A stretch of DNA of 64,000 nucleotides, taken from Cryptomeria japonica (Eukaryota > Streptophyta > Pinopsida > Cupressales > Cupressaceae). The stretch covers positions 189,220,169-189,284,168 of the forward strand of contig NC_081413.1 of the NCBI RefSeq assembly GCF_030272615.1, in the 5' to 3' direction. The translations under genes and the position numbers were made by a program. Of this stretch, positions 1-10,827 are shown piece after piece. Under the pieces are notes generated by a model. That model was not told the DNA's origin. It made no database searches and was given only the letters and a program-made list of their open reading frames with translations. Within the stretch, counting starts at the first letter, position 1. Each line of letters starts with the position of its first letter.

Positions 1-381
1 ACTAAATATCTTGTCACTTTCATTTAAAATAAATCATTTTAGCATCATAGCATCTAGTATTAGCTTTTTATTCACATTTAGAGCAAATACTTCAAATCTC
101 AAACCTCCATAAGCATCCATAGTGCAAAAGTTGTTGAGAGCTACACTAGTTTGGAACTTGGAGAGGAGAGGAACAAAAGAGAAGGAGCTAAGAGCATGTT
201 AGGAGGCATTTGAAGATGCCTCATCATATTTACTTCCTTAGTTAAATATTCCCTCATGCTTTTAGTATCTTTTTTGATATGCCTGTTTAGAATAATATTT
301 TCTTGCTAACACTAATGTTTTTCCTCTTGTGTGTGTGTTGTCATCGAATAGATATTCTAACCCTCTTTTTGCAGAGCATCA
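1..381 (+). repeat. 3' part of the 5' LTR of an LTR element
   Basis: This stretch is repeated in direct orientation at about 2941-3330, with shared blocks such as the segment around 111-175 (CATAAGCATCCATAGTGCAA, then GGAACTTGGAGAGGAGAGGA). Both copies end in GCATCA (376-381 and 3325-3330). Two direct copies with the same end point flanking about 1.5 kb of unique DNA is the layout of an LTR element. The start of this LTR lies before the window. Strand is assigned from the TATA box in the 3' copy. Confidence 0.7.
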
Positions 382-1931
382 CTAAGCATTGAATTGGACA
401 ACCTAATTATGGGTACAGTTTACGACACTACAATAGATCTAGGGTTAGTGGTTGGATCTTTAGGGTTTACAAATAGGTCAATATTTAGCACACACAATGC
501 TTGTTTATGCATTGAGATTGATCTCTCAAAAGTCCTTTCAATAGAAATTTCACTAAAGGTAGGAAATAGACGATGAAAGCAACTTATATCTATTATGAAA
601 AAATTGTGTTCAGGTTCAAAAAATGTTTTTCAACAAACCATGGTACCTCTCAGTGTAATAAGATACAAGTTGTTGTGTAGGATGATGCTGCCCCAAATAG
701 TCGTCTCACTTGGTAGGAGGGGTTTGAACCCCACCATTATGTCATTTCTCCTATTGAGAAAGATGTTTATGTTTTTTCATATACACTTTAGGGAAAAGAT
801 CCCCTCATAAGCTCACCCCCTCATATAGAAGTGTAAGATCATTCTCCGGGGAACAAGACAAAAATGAGTCCAAATGGTGCTATCACAGAGGATTCCACAA
901 TCATGTTGGATGAAGAAGATTTATTGTCTAATTAAACACTGCAATCTCAATCAACTCATCGGATACTCCAGTTGTGGGTAATGATTGTGGAACTTTAAAT
1001 GGGAAAAACATCAAAGAAGTATCTACCTCCATTGAGACAGAACAAAAGTGGACGAAAGTGAAGAAAAAGAAAACTCCTGGACAACTAAACTAAAGATTTC
1101 GATAAGATCTTCAAAGAAAGGAGATTAGTTAAATATGGGAATGAGTGTTTCTTGTCCTCCGTGTTTAGCTTGTAGATTAAGATAATAGTTGTCTCTTTGC
1201 ACCTTTGTTGTAGGGATTGCAGCTCACTAATATGTGGTCAGATGAATTCTAGTGTGATCCTATTAGAGGGTTGTTGCGAATAATTATTTTTTTCTTCTCA
1301 AATTGAGAGTGGATCCCTTGTCCACAACTTACAAAAAAAAATAATATAAATTGTAATTATCTTAATTAGAAAAAATAAATATTAAAATAAAAAACCCTTT
1401 TAAAAAAAATTGTCATAGCATTTTCATATTAAATGTAAAGAAATGAATTCTTAATTCATTTGTCCCTATGTGTGTGTAATTCAACTATGTGCAATTAGTT
1501 ATGTATAAAATAAAAAACCTATCAAATATTTGTAATTTGTATTGCACAACTAAAAATATTACTACATAGAAAAGGACAAGTTTTGAATGTTTCATGATAT
1601 TGAGGTGTATTTACTACGAAGTCTTTTAGGTCTTATTTCCACACAACTTGGGCAATGAAGGCATATCAAATGAGGTATATGGAGAAACCATGATTATTTT
1701 AATCAAAGGAGAATAGATCAATGGACCAAACACATTTAATCATCTTGCTTCGATTTTGTGAACTATGATCTAAAAAAATAGCTCATCCCTCTCAAATAAT
1801 AAATGCCTTTAGATTTAATGATTAGTATATATATCCTTACAAAATTTCTATAAAATATGCTATGTATTTTTTTCAAGACATCTTTTTTATAAATAATTTA
1901 TCACATATTATTATTTATTGTTATTATTACT
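382..1931 (+). mobile_element. Internal region of a gene-less LTR element
   Basis: This is the region between the two LTR copies. The two small ORFs at 394-576 and 595-810 resemble nothing I know. No aspartic protease, reverse transcriptase or integrase motif is readable in any frame. It resembles TRIM/LARD-type non-autonomous elements. No clear tRNA primer-binding site is visible after 381 and there is no clear polypurine tract before 1932, so the internal boundaries are approximate. A short lysine-rich stretch at about 1042-1092 (WTKVKKKKTPGQ, then a stop) could be a remnant of a mobile-element protein but is too short to assign. Confidence 0.5.
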
Positions 1932-3330
1932 GTAGTCACATAAATCTGTCTAGCTTAATTAAATAAATATTCGCTATTTATTTGATTAAAAATCCACTAG
2001 CCATCAGTTAATTAAATAAATATTTAATTAATTCATCTCCAAACATTCTCCTATTAATTAAATAAATTATTCAATTTATTTTAATTAATTCATTAAATCA
2101 AATTCACAATCAATTAAATAAATAAAATTTATTTATTTAATCAGAATCCCCTTTTTCCTCTTTTAAATAAATTAAATAAAACATTTATTTAAATCATTAT
2201 CCCCCCCCACTTGCATTTTTCTACAAATGCAACTTGCACACATTTATTGAAATAAATGAATTTTTATTTTAATAAAATCCTATTTTCCCTCACCCACCAA
2301 ATCCACTTGCAAAATCTAATCCCCTTCTAGATTCTTCTAATCTCTTCCTAATTAGCCTAATCCATCCCCTAATTATTGTCACATTCCTAAGCAAAATGGA
2401 GTCACTTCTCAAAGACTCCAAAGTCTTTGAAAATCATTTAATGCTTTGTGTGTTCAACAAATTAACCCCCAAAGTCTTCCAAGACCACTAATGGCTCTTA
2501 CATGACCATTTATGGCTCTTACATAACCATTTATGGTTATTTCAAACTTGTCTCCCCAAACATTTATTGTTTTGACCATATTCATCCATTTCACATTTGC
2601 ACAAGAGTTTATCCATTGGATAAAAGCTTTATTCTTTGAATAAAGATTTTATTCATTCAACCAACCTTGACTTTAACTTCTAAAGTCATATCAGACATTT
2701 AATGCTTATTCCCTCTCCTCTCAACCTATCTCACATTGACACTTGTCATCCTGGGATTGGGTTGAAAGCCCTCACATGGATTTGAAATCATTCAATCCTG
2801 ACCCTTGTTGAGATTGCTCAATCTCAACCATCCATTGCTCCATTTTCCCTATAAATAGAGCCCATTTCTTCATAATCCAGATCCTGAAAACTTGTATGCA
2901 TCTAAGCTATAGACATTTTAGAGAGCATTTTTAGCATAATCATCTAATACTTTGTTATTTTGGTTAAAATACATCATTTTAGCATCAATAAGCATAGCAT
3001 TAGTTTCTCATTTCATACTCGAAGCACAATATTACAATCTCAATCCTCCATAAGCATCCATAGTGCAAAAAGCTGCTGAGAGCTACACTATTTTGGAACT
3101 TGGAGAGGAGAGGAACAAGGGAGAAAGGAACTAAAACCATGCTAAGAGGCATTTGGAGATGCCTCGTTATCTTTGCTTCTTTAGTTAGATATATTAGCTT
3201 GTTTTTAGCATCTCTCTTGGTATGCCTTTTTAGATTAGTTTTTGATTGACTAACACTGACAATCTAACGTTTTTGTGTCTTTTTGTGTTGTTGATCATTC
3301 ACTAACCTTGTGCCATTTAGGAGGGCATCA
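1932..3330 (+). repeat. 3' LTR (about 1.4 kb)
   Basis: The last roughly 390 bp match 1-381. The start is placed at TGTAGTCACATAAATC because LTRs begin with TG and this opens a distinctive block of alternating TTAATTAAATAAATA motifs. There is a C-rich tract at about 2203-2211. The end, GGCATCA, agrees with the 5' copy. The start is uncertain by tens of bases. Confidence 0.55.
2850..2858 (+). promoter_or_regulatory. TATA box of the LTR
   Basis: TATAAATAG lies about 480 bp before the LTR end, just upstream of the block shared with the 5' LTR. This position suits the U3/R promoter of a plant LTR element. Assigned by motif and place only. Confidence 0.45.
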
Positions 3331-4445
3331 ATTACATTAATTCAAGTTGAGACATTTCAAACATGACAAGCTTCAAATTTAAGCTTAAGTCATATATGGT
3401 TGTATTCCTATCTTTATTGTAGAAGTATTCTTTATTTAACTTAAATCTGGACCTTTTTTTGTTTCAACTTTGGCCTTGAATTGAATAATTGATCATTACC
3501 TTTTCATATTAGAGTCTACAATTAAATTTTCATTAAATTGAATTGCCACTTTCAAAGAATATTGGAAATGGCTCCTTGATTGCCTCTCTTTGCTACAGTC
3601 ATTGTTTACCTCAATTGCTCCTCTTCACCTTGCTACCATTAACTAGATGAAAATACTTTGCCTTGCAGCAATAAATAAATAATGAGAGTCTTTAGTGGTT
3701 TCAAGGTCCATCAATATAAGCATGTATGTGTATCTATGTATTCAACTATACAATTAAAAAAGATAGGAAAACAGATCCGTTGAAAGAAAATTGGTGAGCA
3801 ATGTCATTATGTTTACATTTATATGTGGATGTATAGTTAACAATAAAGTGTGTCCTAATTAATTATAATCTTTATTAGGCTAGTAAAATTACCATTCCGT
3901 TAACTTACAAAAAATTGGGTTTGGACCACTTGACATCTTTGATTTTAATGTACTATTAGACTATCTTCACAATTCCTTTGTCACATCTCATTTATTGATT
4001 GTAAACAAATGTTATTATTATAATACTTCAAAAATGAATACTTACCAAAAAAATCTACATTTTTTCATTATATTTTATTGTGTAATAATTTCATTCTATA
4101 TTTTTTAATTTAAAAAAGAACATTTGATGAAATTAAGATAAAAATAAAACAAAATCTCAAACAATGTTATCATAAAATTAATGGTATTAACAAGAAATAC
4201 AAATTTCATGTAATTAAGAGCTATTGCCATTATTGTACAAATCAGAGTTTTTCACCCACAAGTAGAACTCGAACTATTTCACTCTATACCTCGAGAACGG
4301 TCAAACTACATAGAAACAAAGGCAAACTCTATCCCCGATAGAGCAAAACCTCAACAACTAACACAATACTACTTTTCTCTGTAAATCTTTTTTACTATAA
4401 TAGATAATCTAAGGTCTTCGTCATATGAAGTAGAAGATGTCTTTA
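3331..4445. other. Non-coding DNA downstream of lectin kinase A
   Basis: AT-rich DNA with stops in all frames. I see no gene or clear repeat. The reverse complement of 4442-4447 reads AATAAA and overlaps the kinase A stop codon, so it could act as a near-upstream polyadenylation signal for that gene. Confidence 0.4.
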
Positions 4446-7400
4446 TTAAAGTCGATCCACATTGTTCGAAGCCGAGGGCATATGAAGAACCCCAGGAAGA
4501 GGAGCCTCACCAGAAAGAACCCGCAACACTTTTTTCATGCTAACCCTCTTCTCTGTGTCAGGGTTTGAACACACAAGCCCCAATACAAGCACAATCTCAG
4601 CCTCGCCCTTATCATAATCCCCACCAAGCCTCTGATCAACAACATCCAGTAATCTTTGATTTGCATACAAATCCCAAACCCACTCAACCAAAATCACACC
4701 TTGGGCATCTACAGGTTTCCTTCCGCAGGCAACTTCCAGCATAAGAGCCCCAAAGCTGAACACATCTGTGTAAGGAGAAGCCTTACCAGAATGTATAAGC
4801 TCAGGCGCAATGTAGCCCAGCGTGCCCACCACATGAGTAGTTTGGGGCTTTTCACTGTGATCATATAACCTTGCCAGCCCAAAGTCCCCTACTCGGCCAT
4901 TCAGATCACAGTTCAATAATATATTGCTGGACTTAATGTCTCTGTGCACCACACATTTTTCCCACTGCTCGTGTAAGTACAAAAGCCCCGCGGCCACATC
5001 TGTGAGAATTTTATATCTCTGAGCCCATGTAAGATTCAATTTGGGACTGTACAAATTTCTTTCAAGGTTTCCGTTGGACATGTAGTCGTAGATGATGAAA
5101 AGGCGCTTGTGTTTTCTGCACCAGCCCCTGAGAGGCACCAAGTTCCGTTGCTGCAGCCGCCCAAGGCTGGAGATTTCTGCAATGAATTCCTTCATTCCTT
5201 CCGTGCAGTCTTTGTAGATGCATTTCACGGCGACTTGTTCCCCGAAGGGCAGAGTGCCCCTGTAAACCCGCCCAAAGCTCCCATACTCTAGAAGATTGTC
5301 GTCCCCGAAACCCTGCAATAAAGCAGAGTGGTAAATCCCTTGTTCAGGATTCTGATTCCCCGTTAAAGATTAACCGTTGCGTCTATATACTTTTCTATGA
5401 CTACAATGGTGAGACTTCTAGCTACTTGGACTGATTTCATTTCCTAGTCACTAGGGATTTGAGCTGAAAGAAGGGCGTAGAAGCTCACTGAAGGATTTTG
5501 GCTAGCAAGTGAGTTCAATAGAAATCAAGGTCAAGAAACTAGTAAGCATGGGAAATAAAATTATCTTCTAATTAGTCAATTTAAGCTAAGCTCTCTTAGT
5601 TCGTTTACTTTCCAATTAAATGTGATAAACATTAAAATTATTTTGTAGAAGATATATTTTTTATTCATATTTACCTTTGTGGCGAGATAGAGTTCTCGAT
5701 AACAAAATCTATGTGGCCAATATTGCAACTCCCATTTCTTGTAAGAATCTATGTAGTCAATCCTTTTAAGCCAGTAAAATGTGCTTAAAATGAGTCCCAA
5801 GATGATAATTGCTAAGCTTACTATAGTAATGGATATGAAAGTTGTAGAATGGTAGAATTTGGGGATTTTGATATAAAAGGATGGAAGATGCAAGATGTCT
5901 AGATCTGGAGCCTTGTTACCACCAGTTGCGAAGCTCCATGCCAAAATGTAATGATCCTCAATTACAGGAGAGTTACCTGTTAATGCAAGACAATTCAGTA
6001 TTCTCTCAAAAAGAGGCATGTAAAGTTTACATTCACAAATCTTTTACAAGATATAAATTATATACACTTTTTTCTTAATTAAATGTAAATTGAAATTACA
6101 TTAAAAGCCTGTAAAACATAAGAATGTTTTTACCTTTTAAGAAATATCAAATTTTTCTTTCACTAAAATATAATAAACTTTGCCATTGTTTTTCCTTTCT
6201 TTCTAACAAGTAATAGTCACGTATACTAGTTTGGCATATCAATAAGACAAAGATTTTTAAAATTTAAACAAAAAAAAATGAAAAGTGTAATGGAACTTCA
6301 AGGGAGTGGCAAAAGGTTTAATTACATATGAATACTATATATAATCATATGGAAGTAATCTAAAAGGTTTTAAAAAAGTGTCTAAATAAGAAAGTATCAC
6401 AAATTTCAGTCAATGTTAAATATACTTTGATCTTAGATGAATTCGTTGTCACAACATTATAGACCTAAGAAAATGAACATTCAAACACGCACAACTAGAT
6501 TCATTAACCTTTTCTAGAAAGAAAATTGAAAATACTAGAACAACATGATAGGGTAGACAATTTTGCCATGCCCCAAGCCAAGTACCTAGTAGATGTGCCT
6601 TGGAGTTTCATGGCCACCCTAAGGTAAAGCCTGACCTAGATGCAACCATTAGTACTTTCTAAAAGTAATGGAATAATTGTACCTAGTTGCAAAGTGATCT
6701 AATGTAGTGTTATACATATCTAACCAAATTAAACAACTGAATTGAATCAAACTAAATGTGTATAAGACTTCTTCTAAATGGTTGATATTTTTAACTAATA
6801 TAGTTCATAAAAAACTTAAAACTCCCAAAACCATGTGTTTAGGTAAAACCTTATATAATTTATTTTCGTCCAACCTTATAAACCATTCTTGAAAGATATA
6901 TCTATCAACAAAATGGTTCCATTGACACAATTATTATGTAAGAAAGTTAATTATATATATACTATATAATTTATATCTTATAGCAATTTTTTAAAAACAA
7001 ATTTATGGATGTTGCGATAATTGAAAACATTTGATCTCATTTTACCAGTGATCCAATGTAACATTATTAAACTAGGATAGCTTAAAATCTTGGGTATAGG
7101 TTATATTATATGCAACAGACAATGAAAGAAATCGAATCAGAAATCAAGCGAAGGGAAACGCCACCTGTAGTCGCTGAAAATCCCACGTACATCTGGTCTT
7201 GTATTATCCCATCCAAGTCCAAATCTTTCTTCGACAGCAGAGCCTTATGCGGCCTCGCCTCTCCGACCACTGCAATGCTTATATCCAGCTGCTTCAAGTC
7301 CCCATCGTAGTCGATCCAGGCTCTTATATTGTGGCCGCTCTTGAGATCAATGGGCGTCAAAGTGTTCCCTTGCCAATAACCAGCAGGTTGTGCTACCACC

Positions 7401-7903
7401 GATTTGACGCCGTTGAGATCGATTCCCACATGGTTGCTGTCCTTGTCCTCGACGCCTACGCTCTCGATCGTGTCGAACTCTACAGCAAAGATATGATTGT
7501 AGTCTTTGCCGTTGCTGGATAAGTTGACGAGGCCTAAGTACTGACTAGCGATGGCGCCGTTGAGAAGTGGTGTGGGCGTCATGATGAAGCAGAGCCCGTT
7601 GCCACCGTCCGAGCGCGGCTGCGGAACCATGGCGAATATGAAGGTCGTACTGAACGAGATTACGGAGCCATTTCTTTTCGTGGGGACAGCCTTTTCAAAA
7701 TAGGCACGCCCAATGGCACGCCTCGAGTGATTTGTGAGGTTGATTGCGTTGGATTGTATTGAGGTATCTGCAACATATTTTATTGTGCTTGTGACGTTGA
7801 AGTGGTTGAAGATGAAACTGGTATTCTGCTCAACACCCTCTGCAATGGTGAAAGAAGAGGAAGCTGCGAGCAGGCAGAGGCAGAGGCAGAGGTAAGTAGC
7901 CAT
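4446..7903 (-). CDS. L-type lectin receptor-like kinase A (3 exons)
   Basis: Predicted plasma-membrane receptor kinase of 635 residues. Exons are 7903-7165, 5976-5675 and 5312-4446. All junctions are GT/AG, with phase 1 then phase 0. Residues 1-21 look like a signal peptide. Residues 26-246 are a legume-lectin fold with the metal-site block VEFDT (141-145) and NHVGID (157-162). Residues 293-315 are a transmembrane helix. The kinase from about 347 has ATKGF at its start, Lys377 (AVK), Glu393, HRD (470-472), DFG (490-492) and APE (516-518), so it is an RD Ser/Thr kinase. Oddities: the glycine loop reads EYGSFG where B and C have GYGxFG (Gly to Glu356), and HRN is QRN at 402-404. Known family members sense extracellular signals in defence. 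The ligand here is unknown. Activity may be weakened by Glu356, but the frame is fully open. Confidence 0.9.
5977..7164 (-). other. Intron 1 of lectin kinase A, enlarged
   Basis: 1188 bp, against 650 bp in B and 139 bp in C. Much of it aligns with intron 1 of B at both edges. The extra roughly 540 bp lies at about 6545-7135 with no counterpart in B, so it looks like an insertion. I see no clear terminal repeats for the insert. Confidence 0.6.
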
Positions 7904-7911
7904 TCGAGTAG

Positions 7912-8048
7912 ATTATTACTTCGTTACCTTGTATTTTGTACCTGCGTTCGGCAAAGACAAAGCAAAGCACCAGGTATTTTGTATTATTACTTCGTTACCT
8001 TTTATTTTGTACCTGGGGTCTGAAACATTGGCAGGCAAAGCACCAGGT
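7912..8048 (-). repeat. Tandem duplication in the 5' leader of kinase A
   Basis: Two direct copies of about 70 bp begin at 7912 and 7983 with ATTATTACTTCGTTACCT. Both contain GTATTTTGTACCTG or a one-base variant and end near GCAAAGCACCAGGTA. The repeat lies directly upstream of the ATG. Gene B has only one such copy at about 13988-14035. Confidence 0.75.
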
Positions 8049-8199
8049 AATTAGCCAATCGAAGTACATTACTATTTAGGTGAAGAAATGACCAAGTTTG
8101 AAGTGTGAATCAATGGCAGAGGGAGTTCCGCACAATGTCGCGCGAGTTTGGAATATTGAAAGAAAAAACATTGTATAGGGGCCCCGGTACGACTAGTCT

Positions 8200-8215
8200 G
8201 GTCAAATCTGGTCAA
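8200..8215 (-). promoter_or_regulatory. Paired W-boxes upstream of kinase A
   Basis: Read on the gene strand there are two TTGACC elements 10 bp apart (8215-8210 and 8205-8200), about 300 bp before the ATG. W-boxes (TTGACC/T) are bound by WRKY factors. The surrounding block (GGGGCCCC, then CTGGTCAAATC, then GATATGACGGA) is conserved upstream of B, which supports function. Confidence 0.5.
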
Positions 8216-8514
8216 AGATTGATATGACGGAGATTTTAAAGTGTATGGGCTCCAGATGTAGAGAACAATTGTGTGGTTTTAAAACTTGCCGTACGCGATT
8301 CTCCCGGAATTAACGTAAATCATTTTTTCGCCACAACAGGTCATCGTGTTTATTAACTGTCCTCCACTGCGCGCCATTTTTCCTGCTCTGTAAAAAAGTT
8401 AATTAACAAAAATCAATTTACGAGGGTGAAAAATTTATCCCGGAATTTACCGGCACTTCGGAATCTATGTTATTTGCTTACGAATAACGGAATAAATGGA
8501 AATAATTTTAATAT

Positions 8515-8710
8515 TTGTGTAACATTGGATTATTATCATATATATCTTGAAGAAATTTCTATAAAATATGTGTGGAGATACTTTTTATTATAATATTTAC
8601 TACACTGTAGAGAAGATGTGCATACCTTACCTCTTTGTAGTGTTTGAATTTGTGACCTCTTTTTCAAGAGCACAAGTTCTCCACCACTAGGCCAACTTAG
8701 GCTGTACACA
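8515..8710 (-). mobile_element. Probable tRNA-derived SINE, degenerate
   Basis: On the minus strand, TGGCCTAGTGG (from 8694) matches the RNA polymerase III A-box pattern TRGCNNAGTGG. About 40 bases further, CAAATTCAAAC resembles a worn B-box. A TA-rich tail follows. No target duplication was found. The 75-residue minus-strand ORF across it (8763-8536) is a by-product, not a gene. Confidence 0.5.
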
Positions 8711-8763
8711 AAAAAGGACCCAGAGAAAAGAAGCACATAGAGGAGAGGAGCGATAGTGCACAC

Positions 8764-10827
8764 CCTAACTTTGGTTCAATTTTTCAACTCCGCTAGGTAG
8801 ACCACTAAATTGACTACACCAAATCAAAATTTTATCTACTGACTTGATGATTTGACACATGTTTTGGTCACACTCATCCAACGTGTTGTTTTTTTGCCAT
8901 TTCGATACATCGATAAGAACGTGGATGCATCCACACCTTCAACCAACATAACTTACCGTCTGTCGTAAACAGAATGTTCGTGTGACATTCCACTACATGG
9001 CCACCCAATCCAACACCTCCTCCGTAAAAACATCCCATCAACACCTTAAAACTTTAGTGGAACAATATAGTGAGTATACTCACAAGGCTTGTACCAAATT
9101 ATAATGTAGCTTTCCATTTTCAAAAGTTTACAATAATGAACTTAACATCTTGTCATTGTTTATTTTTGAAATATGATAATGTAAAGATATTTTTGTCTGT
9201 CTAAATAATTATAAATTATGAAATTTAGTTTTGAATAATTTGTTGGAGGTATTCATTTTAATTTATGTTAAATAATAGATTGATTTTCAAATGGCAAAGT
9301 CATAATTAAGATGAGAGGAATAATAAAGTTTCGGGACTCTATCATATTAGATTTATAGTTTATTTAGTGATTTATAAGTTTATAAGCCTCCACTAAATAC
9401 AATAGCACGAACATCACAAAAAAAAATTACTTCAAAATTATTTTTTTAAAAATTCAAAATTATTTAAGAATTATTTTACTTTATTTACTTTCATTTGAAG
9501 AATTATTTTTATTTATATAAAATTTATTTTATTATACTTCAAAATTATTTTATTTGAAGAGCTATTATTATTTACTTAAAGAATTATTCTATTTTAACAA
9601 AGAACTTTTATTTTTCTTTAGAATTATTTACAATTTATTTCATTTTATTTTTATTTGAAGAACTATTTTTATTTATTTAAGAGTTGTTCTATTTGTTGGA
9701 TTTGTGTTAATTTTTTTAAAAAAATATGCAATATAGTAATACATAATTAAATTTAAAAATATAATAGCATCAATAATTATACATTTTTTATTTTTATAAT
9801 CAAGATATTATTTATATTATTTTTAATTATTAAATCATATCAAATTTTTAAATTGATATAATACCTTAAATATTGTTAGGATATTATATCAAATATTCCT
9901 AATATTCATTGTGCTAATTTAAAATCACCATCCAATTTTAACACATTTAGGTTGTGTTAATTCAATTTTAAGATAGCTTCACCAAATCTTGTAAATAAAA
10001 TCTATTGAAGTTTAAATTCACATTCATTAGCATTCGAAAGGGTTGAAGTGAATCACTTTGTTGTTAATATTTAACAAATTCTAGGGAACTAACTCAACTT
10101 CACTATGCTACTAGGGATCAAGTTATCAAACTTAAAATCAACTAATCAATTTACAAAGATTCTTTACTAAGAGAACACTTGCTCATCCATTGATGATATT
10201 TATTTCAAGGAAGAGGTTCAAGCTCAACTATGGTAGACAGTTGTGCCTAGTATGAATCAAAGTTGTAGTCAAAATGTGTCCTTAGTAATATCATTATACA
10301 TTTAACTTGCAAAAAATTGATTTTTAAGTGTTATTAGACTAACTTCCTAATTGCTTTATCATTTCTCATGTATCAATTTTAAAACAAATACTATTAATAC
10401 AATACTTTAAAGATAAGTACTTGCCACAAACCCAACTTTTTGATTTATTTTAATTTGTAATAATTTCTTCCTATCTTTTTAAATTGAAAAATAACATTTA
10501 ACAAGATAAAAAGCTAAAAAGAAAATTTATTTCAAACAAATAATATATTGTTAAATTGATGATATTAGAGAGAAAAAAAATAAAATGAACATAATAATAT
10601 AAATGTCTTTCTAATGTCTTTTTAATTATAATTAGATCTTTTGTCATTCTTGTACAAATCAGATAATAGACCATGTTGCACTAAATACTCCCACTAATAG
10701 AAAGAAAAGGAAACTGTATCACCAAAACCTCAAACAGTTAACGCAATAGGACGCTTCTTCTATGTAAATCTTTCTTACGACATCTTTTCCATCTTATTCG
10801 ACAACCACAAAGTCGAGAACGTCTCAA
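8764..10827. other. AT-rich spacer between kinases A and B
   Basis: No ORF with recognisable content. Between about 9470 and 9690 the motif TTATTTGAAGAATTATTTTA recurs in degenerate tandem form. Part of 10270-10800 resembles the region downstream of gene A (3840-4440), as expected if the gene and its 3' flank were duplicated together. Confidence 0.4.

Noticed and set aside
661-735. tRNA gene or SINE suggested by GGTTTGAACCCC
   Set aside because: The B-box-like match stands alone. No convincing A-box at the right distance and no cloverleaf.
7110-8023. Plus-strand ORFs over the lectin exons
   Set aside because: They are antisense shadows of the lectin coding sequence; the same shadows recur over genes B and C.
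8536-8763. 75-codon minus-strand ORF as a secreted peptide gene
   Set aside because: It lies across a Pol III A-box and B-box and a TA-rich tail, so a SINE explains it better.
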